Shown here piece after piece: positions 14,162-23,516 of a DNA stretch of 42,683 nucleotides; position 1 is the first letter of the stretch; each line of letters begins with the position of its first letter. The translations under genes and the position numbers were made by a program. The stretch is from Thalassobacillus devorans MSP14 (GTDB lineage: Bacteria > Bacillota > Bacilli > Bacillales > Halobacillaceae): contig NZ_KI543236.1 in assembly GCF_000496835.1 (NCBI RefSeq), positions 1 through 42,683 on the forward strand. Direction: 5' to 3'. The notes under the pieces were generated by a model. That model was not told the origin of the DNA and did not search any database. It worked only from the letters and a program-made list of their open reading frames with translations.

Positions 14162-15799
14162 TTGGAAAATCTGATTGAACGTCCCTGGTACAGTGCTTAT
14201 CCCGATGGAATAGAGCGTCATTTAGATTTTCCTGAGTGTTCTCTATACCAAATGCTTGAAAATAGTGTAAAAGTTTTTGGCGAACAAACAGCACTTATAT
14301 ATCAGGGAGAACAGATATCCTATCAAAACATGATGGATAAAGTGGATCGATTGGCAAATGCATGGGACAAGCTAGGGATCGGCAAAGGTGACAGAATAGG
14401 CTTAATGGTTTCTAACTGTCCGTTCTATGTGTATGCTTTTTATGCCGCTCAAAAGCTTGGAGCCATTGTGGTTCAAATGAATCCAATGTATACATCCAGA
14501 GAAATAAAATATATCACTAACACCGTAGACACCAGGTATTTAGTTACGGAAAGCAAGTATTTGGAAAAGGTGGCTCAGGCTGCTGAAACAAATCCTTTTA
14601 AGCATGTTTTCGTTATTGATGACGAGAAAAGGCAAAATGTCGAAGTGCAATCCATCCCTTCATTAATTCAGTCTCAACTAAGTAAGCAATTGGAACCGGA
14701 TGTTATCACCCCAAAAGAAGATATAGCCGTGATTCAATTTACTGGTGGCACCACGGGAAAAATGAAAGGGGCAATGCTCACTCATTATAATCTTGTTGCC
14801 AATGTAATGCAAAGTTACTTGATGTACGGCGAGGAAATGAAAAAAGGGAAAGAGGTTACGTTGACATGTACGCCCCTTTACCACGTATATGCTATGACCA
14901 GTGGTATGAATCTCAGTATCTATTTAGGAGCAAGTAACATTCTTGTGCCAAAATTCCAGGTTGATAGAGTGTTGGAGATAATTCAAACATACAGACCTAC
15001 TTTCTTCCCCGGGGTTCCAACAATGTACAATGCATTCATTAATCATCCAGACGTAGAATCCTATGGTTTAAACTGTTTGAAGTTCTGTTCGAGTGGATCT
15101 GCTCCGCTTCCTATAGATGTCATTCATCGGTTTGAAAAAGTAACTGGAGCGACCATAGGGGAAGGATATGGCATGTCGGAAACTTCCCCATCTACACATC
15201 GGAATCCTACTAAAGGAGTAAGGAAGATAGGCAGCATCGGTATTCCTTTTCCAGGAACTGATAGCAAGGTAGTCGATGTGGAGGGAAAAGAGTTGCCGCC
15301 AGGTAGTGTCGGAGAACTGATTATACATGGCCCTCAGGTCATGAAGGGATATTGGAAAAGTCCCGAAGAAACAGCTAAGTCTCTTAAAAATGGATGGGTT
15401 CATACTGGTGATTTAGCCACGATGGATGAGGATGGTTATTTTTATATAGTGGGGCGAAAAAAAGAGCTAATTATCTCTGGCGGGTTCAATGTATATCCTC
15501 AGGAAATTGAGGGTGTTCTATATGAACATCCGGAGGTAAAGGAAGCTGCTGCCATCGGTATTCCTGATGATTATAGCGGGGAACGTGTCAAAGCGTATGT
15601 TGTGCTCAATGAAGGAGCAAAAACAACAAGTGGAGAATTGAAGAATTTTTGCCAGGAAAGACTGACCCGCTACAAAGTACCAAAGGAGATTGAAATACGT
15701 GATTCGCTTCCTCGAAATTCCGTAGGTAAACTGCTGAAGCGTCACCTTGTTAAAGAAGAGACAAATGAGAAACAGAACAGAAACACGGAAGCGAGGTGA
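14162..15799 (+). CDS. AMP-dependent acyl-CoA synthetase
   Basis: About 545 residues from the TTG at 14162, which has GAAAGGGA 8-9 bases upstream; the in-frame ATG at 14153 abuts that RBS. Core motifs of the ANL superfamily are present: FTGGTTGKMKGAMLTH (P-loop-like A3), GEGYGMSETSP, the hinge region YFYIVGRKKELIISGG, and a C-terminal catalytic lysine in RNSVGKLLKRH. It should activate a carboxylic acid to its CoA thioester with ATP. It lies between a TRAP importer and a thioesterase plus ETF, so it probably activates the acid that this transporter brings in. Chain-length preference is not readable; long-chain ligases (LcfA/FadD type) are the nearest family by motif. Confidence 0.9.
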   Translation: MENLIERPWYSAYPDGIERHLDFPECSLYQMLENSVKVFGEQTALIYQGEQISYQNMMDKVDRLANAWDKLGIGKGDRIGLMVSNCPFYVYAFYAAQKLGAIVVQMNPMYTSREIKYITNTVDTRYLVTESKYLEKVAQAAETNPFKHVFVIDDEKRQNVEVQSIPSLIQSQLSKQLEPDVITPKEDIAVIQFTGGTTGKMKGAMLTHYNLVANVMQSYLMYGEEMKKGKEVTLTCTPLYHVYAMTSGMNLSIYLGASNILVPKFQVDRVLEIIQTYRPTFFPGVPTMYNAFINHPDVESYGLNCLKFCSSGSAPLPIDVIHRFEKVTGATIGEGYGMSETSPSTHRNPTKGVRKIGSIGIPFPGTDSKVVDVEGKELPPGSVGELIIHGPQVMKGYWKSPEETAKSLKNGWVHTGDLATMDEDGYFYIVGRKKELIISGGFNVYPQEIEGVLYEHPEVKEAAAIGIPDDYSGERVKAYVVLNEGAKTTSGELKNFCQERLTRYKVPKEIEIRDSLPRNSVGKLLKRHLVKEETNEKQNRNTEAR

Positions 15800-15808
15800 A
15801 CAATTGTT

Positions 15809-16225
15809 ATGGAAGCGAAATTAGAAGGATGGCATGAGCAGATTCGTTTTGATTTTGAAACCAGTCCATTTTTTCAGTTGTTGGGATTCAATTTGGTAGA
15901 GGTAAGTGAGGATGACGTACTTTTGGAACTGCCCATAGAAAAGAAACTGTATAACACGTATGGAAATCTTCACGGTGGCGTGTATGCAACAATCATCGAC
16001 AATATTATCGGTATGAAAATGAGAGCGGTTTTCGGTCAGCCGGTAATAACCATTGATCTTCATACGCAATACATTGCACCTGTAAGTGGCGGTACGATTT
16101 CTGCCAGAGCAAATGTCTATGGGAATGGAAGAAAAATAAAAATGGGAGATGCAGAAGTGTTTGATTATGAAGGAAATCTTCTGGCCAAAGGTTATGGAAC
16201 TTTTAAAGTGATAAAAGAGGGATGA
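15809..16225 (+). CDS. PaaI-family hotdog thioesterase
   Basis: 138 residues with the hotdog fold signature NLHGGVYATIIDN (about 51-63), in which the HGG and following acidic residue are typical of PaaI/YdiI-type thioesterases. It probably hydrolyses stalled acyl-CoA intermediates and returns free CoA. The ATG has GAGGTG ten bases upstream; the gene starts nine bases after the CoA ligase stop and 24 bases before etfB, in one operon. Confidence 0.88.
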   Translation: MEAKLEGWHEQIRFDFETSPFFQLLGFNLVEVSEDDVLLELPIEKKLYNTYGNLHGGVYATIIDNIIGMKMRAVFGQPVITIDLHTQYIAPVSGGTISARANVYGNGRKIKMGDAEVFDYEGNLLAKGYGTFKVIKEG

Positions 16226-16249
16226 CTTGATAGAGGGGGAGAGGATTGT

Positions 16250-17020
16250 ATGAATATTTATGTGATTTTAAAGCGCACGTTTGATACAGAAGAGAAAATT
16301 GCCATACAAAATGGAAAGATCAGTGATGATGGTGCTGAATTTATCATCAATCCTTATGATGAGTTTGCTGTTGAGGAAGCGATTCTGCTCCGGGATAAGC
16401 ATGGCGGGGAAGTCACCGTAGTCAGTGTCGGAGATGAGGATAATGAAAAAGAACTCCGTACTGCTCTTGCTATGGGTGCTGACAATGCGATTCTTATCAA
16501 CACTGAAGAAGTGGAAGAAAAAGATCAACATACCACTGCTTCAATTCTTGCTGCATTTTTTGAGGACAAAGCGTACGATTTGATTCTCGGAGGAAATGTC
16601 TCAAACGATAACAGCACCGGTCAGGTGGGACCTAGATTGGCTGAGCAATTAAATATTCCTTGTGTAACGACAATAACCGATATTGAAATAGAAGGAGATA
16701 CTGTGACAGTGGAGCGTGATGCAGAAGGGGATACAGAAATTCTGAAGACCAGTATTCCTCTGCTGGCTACAGCACAGCAAGGTTTGAATGAGCCGCGCTA
16801 CCCGTCGCTTCCTGGAATCATGAAAGCGAAGAGAAAACCTCTTGAAGAAATCGACTATGACGAACTCGATATCGACGAAGATGACATCGAATCCTTGACG
16901 GAAACTGTGACAGTTTTTTTACCGCCGGAAAAGCAGGCTGGGAAGATTCTGCAGGGGGAAACAGCTGATCAAGTCAAAGAACTGGTCACCTATCTGCATA
17001 AGGAAACAAAAATATTATAG
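16250..17020 (+). CDS. etfB: electron transfer flavoprotein beta subunit
   Basis: 256 residues, the normal length. Motifs: MNIYVILKRTFDTEEKI at the start, the AMP-site region GADNAILI, and GGNVSNDNSTGQVGPRLAEQL, where ETF-beta contacts AMP and ETF-alpha. With etfA it accepts electrons from acyl-CoA dehydrogenases, here probably those at 9889 and 18067 and the ACADs of the next operon. RBS GGGGAGAGG precedes the ATG. No ETF:quinone oxidoreductase is present in the window. Confidence 0.94.
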   Translation: MNIYVILKRTFDTEEKIAIQNGKISDDGAEFIINPYDEFAVEEAILLRDKHGGEVTVVSVGDEDNEKELRTALAMGADNAILINTEEVEEKDQHTTASILAAFFEDKAYDLILGGNVSNDNSTGQVGPRLAEQLNIPCVTTITDIEIEGDTVTVERDAEGDTEILKTSIPLLATAQQGLNEPRYPSLPGIMKAKRKPLEEIDYDELDIDEDDIESLTETVTVFLPPEKQAGKILQGETADQVKELVTYLHKETKIL

Positions 17021-17032
17021 GAGGGACAATGG

Positions 17033-18010
17033 ATGAGTAAAAATGTACTTGTATTTGCTGAAGCACGAGACGATGAATTGAGAAATGTATCTTTTGAAGC
17101 ACTCGGCGCAGCAAGAGAAATTGCAAATGGCGGAAAAGTAATTGGCGCAATTGTCGGAGCGGACAACCATCATCTGGCTGAAGAACTTTTTCATTATGGG
17201 GCGGATAGGGTCATTTCTGCTGAACATGAAGTACTGTCCGATTACACTAATGACGGTTATTTTCAGGCTTATTTACAGGTAGTTGATTCCGTGAGTCCTG
17301 ATGTGATTTTGTCAGGCCACACTTCACTTGGCAAAGATTTGTCTCCCCGCTTGGCAGCGAGGCTGAACCTTGGACTCATTTCTGATGTCACAGACTTTGA
17401 AGTGGAAGAGGATGAGGTAATTTTCACAAGGCCTATTTATTCAGGAAAAGCTTTTGAAAAAAAACGGGTGAAATCAGGAACTATTTTTGCAACAATTCGT
17501 CCGAATAACATCGCTTCGCTTGATAAGGACTCAGCAAGAACAGGTCAGGTTGAATTTGAACAAGTTACTATCACTGATTTGCGAACCATTTTAAAAGATA
17601 TTGTGAAAAAGACAGCTTCCGGTGTGGATCTATCCGAAGCTAAAGTGATTGTGGCTGGAGGCAGAGGTGTCAAAAGCGCAGGAGGTTTTAAACCACTGGA
17701 AGAGCTTGCAGAAGAATTAGGAGGGACTGTTGGTGCCTCCCGAGGTGCATGTGATGCAGAGTATTGTGACTATTCCCTGCAGATTGGTCAAACCGGGAAG
17801 GTCGTCACACCAGAATTATATATAGCTTGTGGAATTTCAGGAGCAATCCAGCACTTAGCCGGAATGTCCAACTCCAAAGTGATTGTTGCTATCAACAAAG
17901 ATCCGGAAGCAAATATTTTTAATGTGGCTGATTATGGCATCGTAGGCGATCTGTTTGAAGTCGTACCGTTGTTGACGGAGGAAATCAGACACATGAAGGT
18001 TGGAGTCTGA
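17033..18010 (+). CDS. etfA: electron transfer flavoprotein alpha subunit
   Basis: 325 residues, the usual size. The FAD-binding C-terminal domain is clear: GGRGVKSAGGFKPLEELAEE, GASRGACDAEY, GQTGKVVTPELYIACGISGA and NKDPEANIFNVADYGIVGD. It pairs with EtfB encoded 12 bases upstream, forming the soluble carrier between acyl-CoA dehydrogenases and the respiratory chain. RBS GGAGGG lies before ATG 17033. Confidence 0.95.
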   Translation: MSKNVLVFAEARDDELRNVSFEALGAAREIANGGKVIGAIVGADNHHLAEELFHYGADRVISAEHEVLSDYTNDGYFQAYLQVVDSVSPDVILSGHTSLGKDLSPRLAARLNLGLISDVTDFEVEEDEVIFTRPIYSGKAFEKKRVKSGTIFATIRPNNIASLDKDSARTGQVEFEQVTITDLRTILKDIVKKTASGVDLSEAKVIVAGGRGVKSAGGFKPLEELAEELGGTVGASRGACDAEYCDYSLQIGQTGKVVTPELYIACGISGAIQHLAGMSNSKVIVAINKDPEANIFNVADYGIVGDLFEVVPLLTEEIRHMKVGV

Positions 18011-18066
18011 TTTAGCTGTAATACTTATATAAATCGATCACATTATTACTGACAGGAGGATTCACT

Positions 18067-19215
18067 TTGGATTTTCAACTCGATGAAGATATTCAATTCT
18101 TAAAAAACAATATACGCAACTTTGTAGAAAACGAAGTGGAAAAAGTAGCCATGCAAATTGAAAAAGAAGATAAAATACCAGAACGCACGATTGAAATGGC
18201 TAAAGAGATGGGTTTATTCGGATTGAGTATTCCAGAAGAATATGGTGGACTGGGCATCGGCATGGTCGGAAAATGTGCGTTATATGAAGAACTTGGTAAA
18301 ACCCATAATGGATTTACGACATTAATTGGTGCTCATACTGGAATCGGTACAGTAGGGATCGTAGAGCTTGGAAACGAAGAACAAAAACAAAAATACCTCC
18401 CTGACATGGCGAGCGGTAAAAAAATCGGGGCATTTGCATTGACTGAACCGGAGGCAGGTTCCAATGCAGCTAATCTCAAAACGACTGCTGTAAAAAAAGG
18501 TGATAAGTACATTTTGAATGGCACAAAGCATTATATTACTAATGCAACAGAAGCGGATGTATTCACTGTTATGGCGGTTACGGATTCCTCAAAGGGAGCG
18601 AAAGGCATCACGTCGTTTATTGTGGAAAAGGATTTTCCAGGTTTTCAAGTTGGGGCAATTGAAGAGAAAATGGGGCTGAAAGGCTCCCATTCCGCTGAGC
18701 TGATTTTAGAAGAATGTGAAGTACCTGAAGAGAATGTCCTGGGTGAAGTTGGAAAGGGATATGTTAATGCTTTAAAAATATTAACGAACGGCCGTGCAGG
18801 GCTGGCTGCCAGGAATTTAGGATCGTGTCAAAAACTGCTTGATATGAGTTTGGAATATGCACAGGAAAGAAAACAGTTTGGTGTGCCGATTATTGAACAC
18901 CAGGCAGTTGCTCATATGATTGCAGAAATAGGAGTAGAGACAGAGGCTCTAAGGTCCTTCACATACCGTGTCGCCTGGATGGTTGACCAGGGTGAGAAAT
19001 TAATTAAAGAAGCAGCGATGTTAAAACTGTATGGCTCTGAAGTATACAATCGTGTTGCTGATAAAGCCTTGCAAATCCATGGCGGGGTGGGATATATTTC
19101 CGATTATCCGATTGAGAGATATTTTCGGGATGCCCGAATTACCCGGATTTATGAAGGTACGTCAGAAATTCAAAAAAATATCATTGCCGGACAGCTCCGT
19201 AAAGAATACAGCTGA
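18067..19215 (+). CDS. acyl-CoA dehydrogenase (short-chain type)
   Basis: 382 residues starting at TTG 18067 with CAGGAGG upstream. Motifs: [17 protein letters not shown] (flavin contact), [39 protein letters not shown] and IYEGTSEIQ with Glu363 as the expected catalytic base. It should oxidise an acyl-CoA to the 2-enoyl-CoA and pass electrons to the ETF encoded immediately upstream. It is a close paralogue of the frameshifted dehydrogenase at 9889, both in length and in motif order, so it may be the working copy. The thiolase gene follows 13 bases later. Confidence 0.93.
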   Translation: MDFQLDEDIQFLKNNIRNFVENEVEKVAMQIEKEDKIPERTIEMAKEMGLFGLSIPEEYGGLGIGMVGKCALYEELGKTHNGFTTLIGAHTGIGTVGIVELGNEEQKQKYLPDMASGKKIGAFALTEPEAGSNAANLKTTAVKKGDKYILNGTKHYITNATEADVFTVMAVTDSSKGAKGITSFIVEKDFPGFQVGAIEEKMGLKGSHSAELILEECEVPEENVLGEVGKGYVNALKILTNGRAGLAARNLGSCQKLLDMSLEYAQERKQFGVPIIEHQAVAHMIAEIGVETEALRSFTYRVAWMVDQGEKLIKEAAMLKLYGSEVYNRVADKALQIHGGVGYISDYPIERYFRDARITRIYEGTSEIQKNIIAGQLRKEYS

Positions 19216-19228
19216 AGGAGGAATGAAA

Positions 19229-20413
19229 ATGAAAGAGAGTATCGTCATTGTTGAAGCTGTCCGAACACCAGTTGGACGGTATGGAGGTACATTAAAAAAT
19301 ATTAATTCTGGTGAATTGGCTTCCATAGTAATTGAGTCAGCACTAAGAAGGACAGGGCTCTCGCCTGAACTAATTGATGAAGTGATTCTAGGGGAGGTAA
19401 GGCAGACTACAGAGTCATCCAATGTTGCAAGAGTCGCTGCTTTAAGAGCTGGTGTTCCGGAATCATCTCCTGCATTCACAATTAACCGACTATGTGCATC
19501 AGGGATGCAGGCAGTAGCTTCCGGTGTACAGCAGATCATATCCGACCAGGCTGAAGTAGTTATTGCAGGCGGAACAGAAAGCTTAAGCAATGCACCAATT
19601 TATTTACGTAATAGCCGATTTGGTGGAGACCGCACCATGCTTGTTGATTCCAATCTTGAAGCAGGTCAGCAGCCAATTGAAATGTATGGTAAAAACCTCG
19701 GTATGGGAATGACTGCTGAAAATGTCGCAGAGAGGTATTACATTTCAAAAGAAGACCAGGATGCCTTTGCATTAGACAGTCAGCGTAAAGCTGCTGAAGC
19801 CATCGAAAATAATGTATTCCAGGAAGAAATCGTTCCGGTTGAAGTTAGACAGAAAAAACAAACGAAAACTTTTGATAAAGACGAACATCCGAGACCGCAG
19901 ACAACACTTGAAAAGCTTAATCAACTCAAACCCGTTTTTAAGGAGGGAGGCTCTGTAACTGCAGGAAATGCCTGCGGTCGTAATGATGGAGCGGCAGCTT
20001 TAGTGATAATGAAGGAAGAAAAAGCGAAAGAATTAAGCCTAAAGCCGCTTGCTAGAATAACAGATTGGACAGCTGCAGGTGTTTCACCTGAAGTGATGGG
20101 TATTGGACCTGTTCCTGCAGTCCACAAATTATTGGAACGCACTGGGCGAAAACTGGATGATATTGGACTGATTGAATTAAATGAGGCTTTTGCTTCCCAG
20201 TCACTTGCTGTTATACGAAAACTTGGACTTGATCCAAAAAAAGTTAATATCAATGGAGGTGCAATTGCTCTTGGCCATCCTCTGGGCGCGACTGGAGCCA
20301 GGTTGTTAACCACACTTGTTCATGAAATGAAGCGGAGTGGGGAAAAGACCGGTATAGCAACACTTTGTGTAGGTGGGGGCCAGGGAATGGCGATGTTGTT
20401 GGAAAGAATGTAA
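19229..20413 (+). CDS. thiolase (acetyl-CoA acyltransferase)
   Basis: 394 residues from ATG 19229, which has AAGGAGG seven bases upstream; earlier in-frame ATGs lie too close to the RBS or inside the previous gene. The three catalytic residues are present: Cys89 ([10 protein letters not shown]), His350 ([14 protein letters not shown]) and Cys380 (LCVGGGQG). It performs the CoA-dependent cleavage of a 3-oxoacyl-CoA, or the reverse condensation. It is the last gene of the sigma-54 operon. That operon has no hydratase or 3-hydroxyacyl-CoA dehydrogenase of its own, so these steps must come from elsewhere, possibly from the block at 20556-31342. Confidence 0.93.
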   Translation: MKESIVIVEAVRTPVGRYGGTLKNINSGELASIVIESALRRTGLSPELIDEVILGEVRQTTESSNVARVAALRAGVPESSPAFTINRLCASGMQAVASGVQQIISDQAEVVIAGGTESLSNAPIYLRNSRFGGDRTMLVDSNLEAGQQPIEMYGKNLGMGMTAENVAERYYISKEDQDAFALDSQRKAAEAIENNVFQEEIVPVEVRQKKQTKTFDKDEHPRPQTTLEKLNQLKPVFKEGGSVTAGNACGRNDGAAALVIMKEEKAKELSLKPLARITDWTAAGVSPEVMGIGPVPAVHKLLERTGRKLDDIGLIELNEAFASQSLAVIRKLGLDPKKVNINGGAIALGHPLGATGARLLTTLVHEMKRSGEKTGIATLCVGGGQGMAMLLERM

Positions 20414-20446
20414 GTTACTTTTCTAGCAAAAGTTGTCCGTAAAGGG

Positions 20447-20475
20447 TTGTTTTTTCTGAAATTTCAAAATAATAT
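20447..20475 (+). promoter_or_regulatory. candidate sigma-A promoter of the second acyl-CoA block
   Basis: TTGTTT (20447-20452), a 17-base spacer and TAATAT (20470-20475) would start transcription near 20483, at the left edge of the palindrome that follows. The overlap suits repression. Confidence 0.5.
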
Positions 20476-20483
20476 AGAATTAT

Positions 20484-20507
20484 AACCTACTAACCGGTTG
20501 GTATGTT
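20484..20507 (+). promoter_or_regulatory. TetR-type operator, site 1
   Basis: A 24-bp palindrome with centre AACCGGTT and arms TACT/GGTA and AAC/GTT, imperfect at only two symmetric positions. The central 16 bases, TACTAACCGGTTGGTA, match site 2 at 27397-27412 in 13 of 16 positions. It lies just upstream of the acyl-CoA dehydrogenase gene at 20556 and overlaps the predicted start of transcription. The TetR protein encoded at 26790 is the likely ligand. Confidence 0.7.
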
Positions 20508-20555
20508 AGGGCGTAGGATATCTTTTACATTACTTAGAGGATTGGGGATAGTGAT

Positions 20556-21725
20556 ATGCATTTACGTCTTACTGATGAGCAGCAAATGGTACAGAAAACG
20601 ATTCGAAAGTTTGTAGAAAAAGAGCTCATGCCACTAGAAAACGATGTGTTGCGTAATGAACGGGAGGGCAAACCGAGCCTTTCTGCTGAAAAAATGCACG
20701 AGCTTCAGATGAAAGCGAAAGAAGCTGGATTTTGGGGAATCAATACACCGGAAGAATATGGAGGAGCAGACTTAGGACAAATGATGCTGGCAATTGTCCA
20801 GATAGAAGTTGCTAAGACATTTGTTCCCTTCCAATTCGGAGGTTCTGCTGATAACATCCTCTATTACGGAAATGAAAAACAGAAGGAAAAATATCTACTT
20901 CCTACCATCAATGGCGATAAGAAATCTTGCTTTGCCATGACAGAGCCAGGCGCCGGTTCTGATACCAGGAATATTCGTATGACTGCTGTGAAAGATGGCG
21001 ATGAATGGATATTGAACGGGGAAAAGACGTTCATTACAGGTGGCAACGAAGCGGATTTTGTCATGGTTATTGCCATCACCGATAAAGAACTCCATCAATC
21101 CTCCGGAGGCCGTAAAGGTGTCACTTGTTTCATCGCGGACCGTTCGATGGGATGGAAATCCGAATATATCGATACAATGGGAGAATGGGGCCCGGCCAGT
21201 TTGATTTTTGAAAATGTCCGTGTACCGGATGAAAACGTGTTAGGTGAAGTGGATGGAGGCTACGACTTGGGGCTGGAATGGATCGGGTTTGCGAGGTGGA
21301 TCGTCGGTGCACGTGCAGTCGGATCAGCTGAACGGTTATTGAAAATGGCTATCGATTACGCCAATGAACGGGAAACATTCGGAAAACCGATTGGTACCCG
21401 CCAAGCGATTCAATGGCAGATTGCAGATTCAGCAGTGGAAATTGAGGCAGCTAAATGGCTTGTGCTTAACGCCGCTTTCACGTTGGATCAGGGAGAGGAC
21501 AACCGTCATGCTGCCTCGATGGCAAAGTTATACGGCTCGAATATGGGAAATCGTGTGGTCGACCGTGTCCTTCAAATCCACGGCGGTATGGGATATACCA
21601 GGGAACTTCCTATTGAACGGTGGTACCGTGAAGCAAGGCTATGGAGAATCTATGATGGAACCGATGAGATACAGCGTTTGATTATTTCCAGGAACCTATT
21701 AAAAGGTCATGTGAAGGTAGGATAA
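20556..21725 (+). CDS. acyl-CoA dehydrogenase family protein with Asp at the base position
   Basis: 389 residues. Flavin and substrate motifs are present: FAMTEPGAGSDTRNIRMT, GLEWIGFARWIVGARAVGSAERLL, QIHGGMGYTRELPIERWYRE. In the segment that normally reads IYEGTSEIQ it reads IYDGTDEIQ, so the usual catalytic Glu is Asp367. This does not exclude dehydrogenase activity but hints at an unusual substrate or reaction. It is the first gene of the second acyl-CoA block, 50 bases after a TetR-type operator. A 146-base gap separates it from the next gene, so a second promoter is possible there. Confidence 0.88.
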   Translation: MHLRLTDEQQMVQKTIRKFVEKELMPLENDVLRNEREGKPSLSAEKMHELQMKAKEAGFWGINTPEEYGGADLGQMMLAIVQIEVAKTFVPFQFGGSADNILYYGNEKQKEKYLLPTINGDKKSCFAMTEPGAGSDTRNIRMTAVKDGDEWILNGEKTFITGGNEADFVMVIAITDKELHQSSGGRKGVTCFIADRSMGWKSEYIDTMGEWGPASLIFENVRVPDENVLGEVDGGYDLGLEWIGFARWIVGARAVGSAERLLKMAIDYANERETFGKPIGTRQAIQWQIADSAVEIEAAKWLVLNAAFTLDQGEDNRHAASMAKLYGSNMGNRVVDRVLQIHGGMGYTRELPIERWYREARLWRIYDGTDEIQRLIISRNLLKGHVKVG

Positions 21726-21871
21726 CTCTTAATCTAGTAAGGGTTAAAATCGAAGTTTATTACAGATGGTGGAATAAAATTAAGCGCTTGTATCAGTAAA
21801 ATTCAAGAGGCTGACCTTTTTACGAGCGCAGGAACATTGGTACCAAGATTTTAATATTGGAGGAATCGATT
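21726..21871 (+). other. 146-base gap inside the acyl-CoA block
   Basis: No ORF of note. It contains an AAGCGCTT palindrome (21782-21789) and a GAGGCTGACCTTTTTACG stretch, and the RBS GGAGG of the next gene at 21859. I see no convincing promoter or terminator. Confidence 0.4.
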
Positions 21872-22636
21872 ATGTCAGGTAGATTTGATGGAAAAGTAGC
21901 ATTCGTCACAGGTGGAAGCCGCGGAATTGGAAAAGGAATTGTTCAGAAATTCGCGGAAGGGGGAGCGAAAGTAGCTATCATTGATATCAACGAAGAGGCG
22001 CTTTCAGAAGCAGCAAATGAGTTCAACGAAAGAGGTTATGAAATATTTACGAAGGTTGCCAATGTGACGGAAGCTGAACAGGTAGAGAATGCCATGAAAG
22101 AAGTGTATGAGAAATATGGTTCAGTGGACATTCTTGTCAACAATGCTGGTGTAATCAAGGATAATATGCTTTTCAAAATGACTGATTCCGATTGGGATAC
22201 TGTGATGGGAGTCCATCTGAAAGGGTCTTTCAACGCCGCTCGTGCTGCCCAAAAATACATGGTCGAAAATAAATACGGACGTATCATCAACATCTCATCG
22301 ACTTCTGCCTTGGGTAATCGTGGACAGGCAAACTATGCTACAGCTAAAGCCGGGCTGCAGGGCTTTACAAAGACATTGGCGATTGAGCTTGGCCGCTTCG
22401 GTATAACAGCAAATGCGGTAGCTCCCGGGTTCATTGAGACTGATATGACTAAGCAGACAGCGGCAAGAATCGGTATTTCCTTCGAAGAATTGGTGGAAGC
22501 CAGTGTCTCCAATATTCCTGTAGGAAGAAGCGGCAAACCAGAGGATATTGCAAATGCGGTTGCTTTTTATGCAGATGAACAATCATCCTTCGTCAATGGG
22601 CAGGTACTATATGTAGCTGGCGGACCAAAAGATTAA
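21872..22636 (+). CDS. SDR oxidoreductase, FabG-like (3-oxoacyl reductase / 3-hydroxyacyl-CoA dehydrogenase)
   Basis: 254 residues from ATG 21872; GGAGG lies eight bases upstream, so the in-frame TTG at 21857 is rejected. Cofactor motif TGGSRGIG at 13-20, NNAG at 90-93, catalytic Ser143, Tyr155 and Lys159 (YATAK). The sequence around PGFIETDMTKQT is typical of FabG-type classical SDRs. In this operon it more likely works as a 3-hydroxyacyl-CoA dehydrogenase paired with the MaoC hydratase encoded just downstream than in fatty acid synthesis. Confidence 0.9.
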   Translation: MSGRFDGKVAFVTGGSRGIGKGIVQKFAEGGAKVAIIDINEEALSEAANEFNERGYEIFTKVANVTEAEQVENAMKEVYEKYGSVDILVNNAGVIKDNMLFKMTDSDWDTVMGVHLKGSFNAARAAQKYMVENKYGRIINISSTSALGNRGQANYATAKAGLQGFTKTLAIELGRFGITANAVAPGFIETDMTKQTAARIGISFEELVEASVSNIPVGRSGKPEDIANAVAFYADEQSSFVNGQVLYVAGGPKD

Positions 22637-22653
22637 TCAGGGAGGGATCATTT

Positions 22654-23103
22654 ATGTTGGCACATGTTATCGGAAAGAAATCGAAGCCCGTTAAGAATGT
22701 TGTGGAAAGAGGAGCTGTCAAGAAGTTTGCAGAATCTATCGGTGACTTGCATCCGATTTTCACATGTGAGGAGACAGGGAAGCAGTCCATGTATAACAAT
22801 AACATCGCTCCCCCGACTTTTCCGAGAGTTTTTGATTACGGCACTATTGAGGAATTGGAATTACCTGCAAAAGGGTTGATTCACGGGGAAGAGACGTTTC
22901 ATTATGAAAGGCCTTTGATAGTGGGAGAAGAAATCAACTGCTATGCGGAAGTGAAAGATTACTATGAAAGAAAAGGAAAAAGTGGAGAAATGGGCTTTTT
23001 GCTATTAAAAAGATATGGTGAAGACCTTGAGGGTAATCTGATTTTCACAGAAGAGCAGGTAGTCATCATTACAGAAGCGGTTCGGAAGGAGATGATGGTG
23101 TGA
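22654..23103 (+). CDS. MaoC-like hydratase, N-terminal-type subunit (FAS1-like dehydratase domain)
   Basis: 149 residues with the hotdog fold of the MaoC N-terminal dehydratase domain: KFAESIGDLHPIFTCEETG followed by APPTFPRVFDYGTIEELELP. Where active hydratase-2 proteins read GDxNPxH, this one reads GDLHPIF, so the catalytic Asn and His are absent. Its stop overlaps the start of the next MaoC gene (ATGGTGTGA). Together the pair should form a heteromeric (R)-specific enoyl-CoA hydratase like HadA/HadB of mycobacteria, with this subunit serving structure or substrate binding. RBS GGGAGGG is eight bases before ATG. Confidence 0.87.
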   Translation: MLAHVIGKKSKPVKNVVERGAVKKFAESIGDLHPIFTCEETGKQSMYNNNIAPPTFPRVFDYGTIEELELPAKGLIHGEETFHYERPLIVGEEINCYAEVKDYYERKGKSGEMGFLLLKRYGEDLEGNLIFTEEQVVIITEAVRKEMMV

Positions 23104-23504
23104 ATCAGTTAACTTTGTTAGAAGCAGGGGAATCACTGGAGAACGTCACGCTATCTCCGGTTTCCAGACTGGATTTGATCAAATACGCGGGAGCATCAGG
23201 TGATTACAATCCGATCCATACTATTGATGAAGAAGCAATAAAGGCTGGCCTCCCTGGAATTATCGCACATGGCATGTGGACGATGGGTAATCTTGCTAAA
23301 TTATTCACTCCTTATTATGAGGAAGGGTTTATCCAGGATTATAAAATAAGGTTTCAAGGTATGGTTCGACTCGATGATGTCATCACCTTACAGGCGACCT
23401 TAGCTAATAAAACGGATCAACATTTACATTTCGACGTTGCTGCATCGAATCAAGAGGGCAAGGATGTTATCAAGGGTACAGTTGTATTTAGTCAGTATGA
23501 ATAA
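23100..23504 (+). CDS. MaoC-like hydratase, catalytic subunit
   Basis: 134 residues from GTG 23100. The hydratase-2 motif YAGASGDYNPIHTID (about 30-44) is intact, with Asp and His as catalytic pair. The following GLPGIIAHGMWTMG matches the overhang segment of R-hydratases. It hydrates a 2-enoyl-CoA to the (R)-3-hydroxyacyl-CoA, probably in complex with the preceding subunit, with which it overlaps by four bases. Confidence 0.9.
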   Translation: MNQLTLLEAGESLENVTLSPVSRLDLIKYAGASGDYNPIHTIDEEAIKAGLPGIIAHGMWTMGNLAKLFTPYYEEGFIQDYKIRFQGMVRLDDVITLQATLANKTDQHLHFDVAASNQEGKDVIKGTVVFSQYE

Positions 23505-23516
23505 AGGAGATGACTT

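Noticed and set aside
19031-19228. Long N-terminal extension of the thiolase
   Set aside because: It overlaps the end of the acyl-CoA dehydrogenase in another frame; the RBS and family length fix the start at 19229.
21779-21792. cre site around AAGCGCTT upstream of the FabG-like gene
   Set aside because: Three mismatches to the cre consensus, including the TG start and the terminal C; too weak to call.
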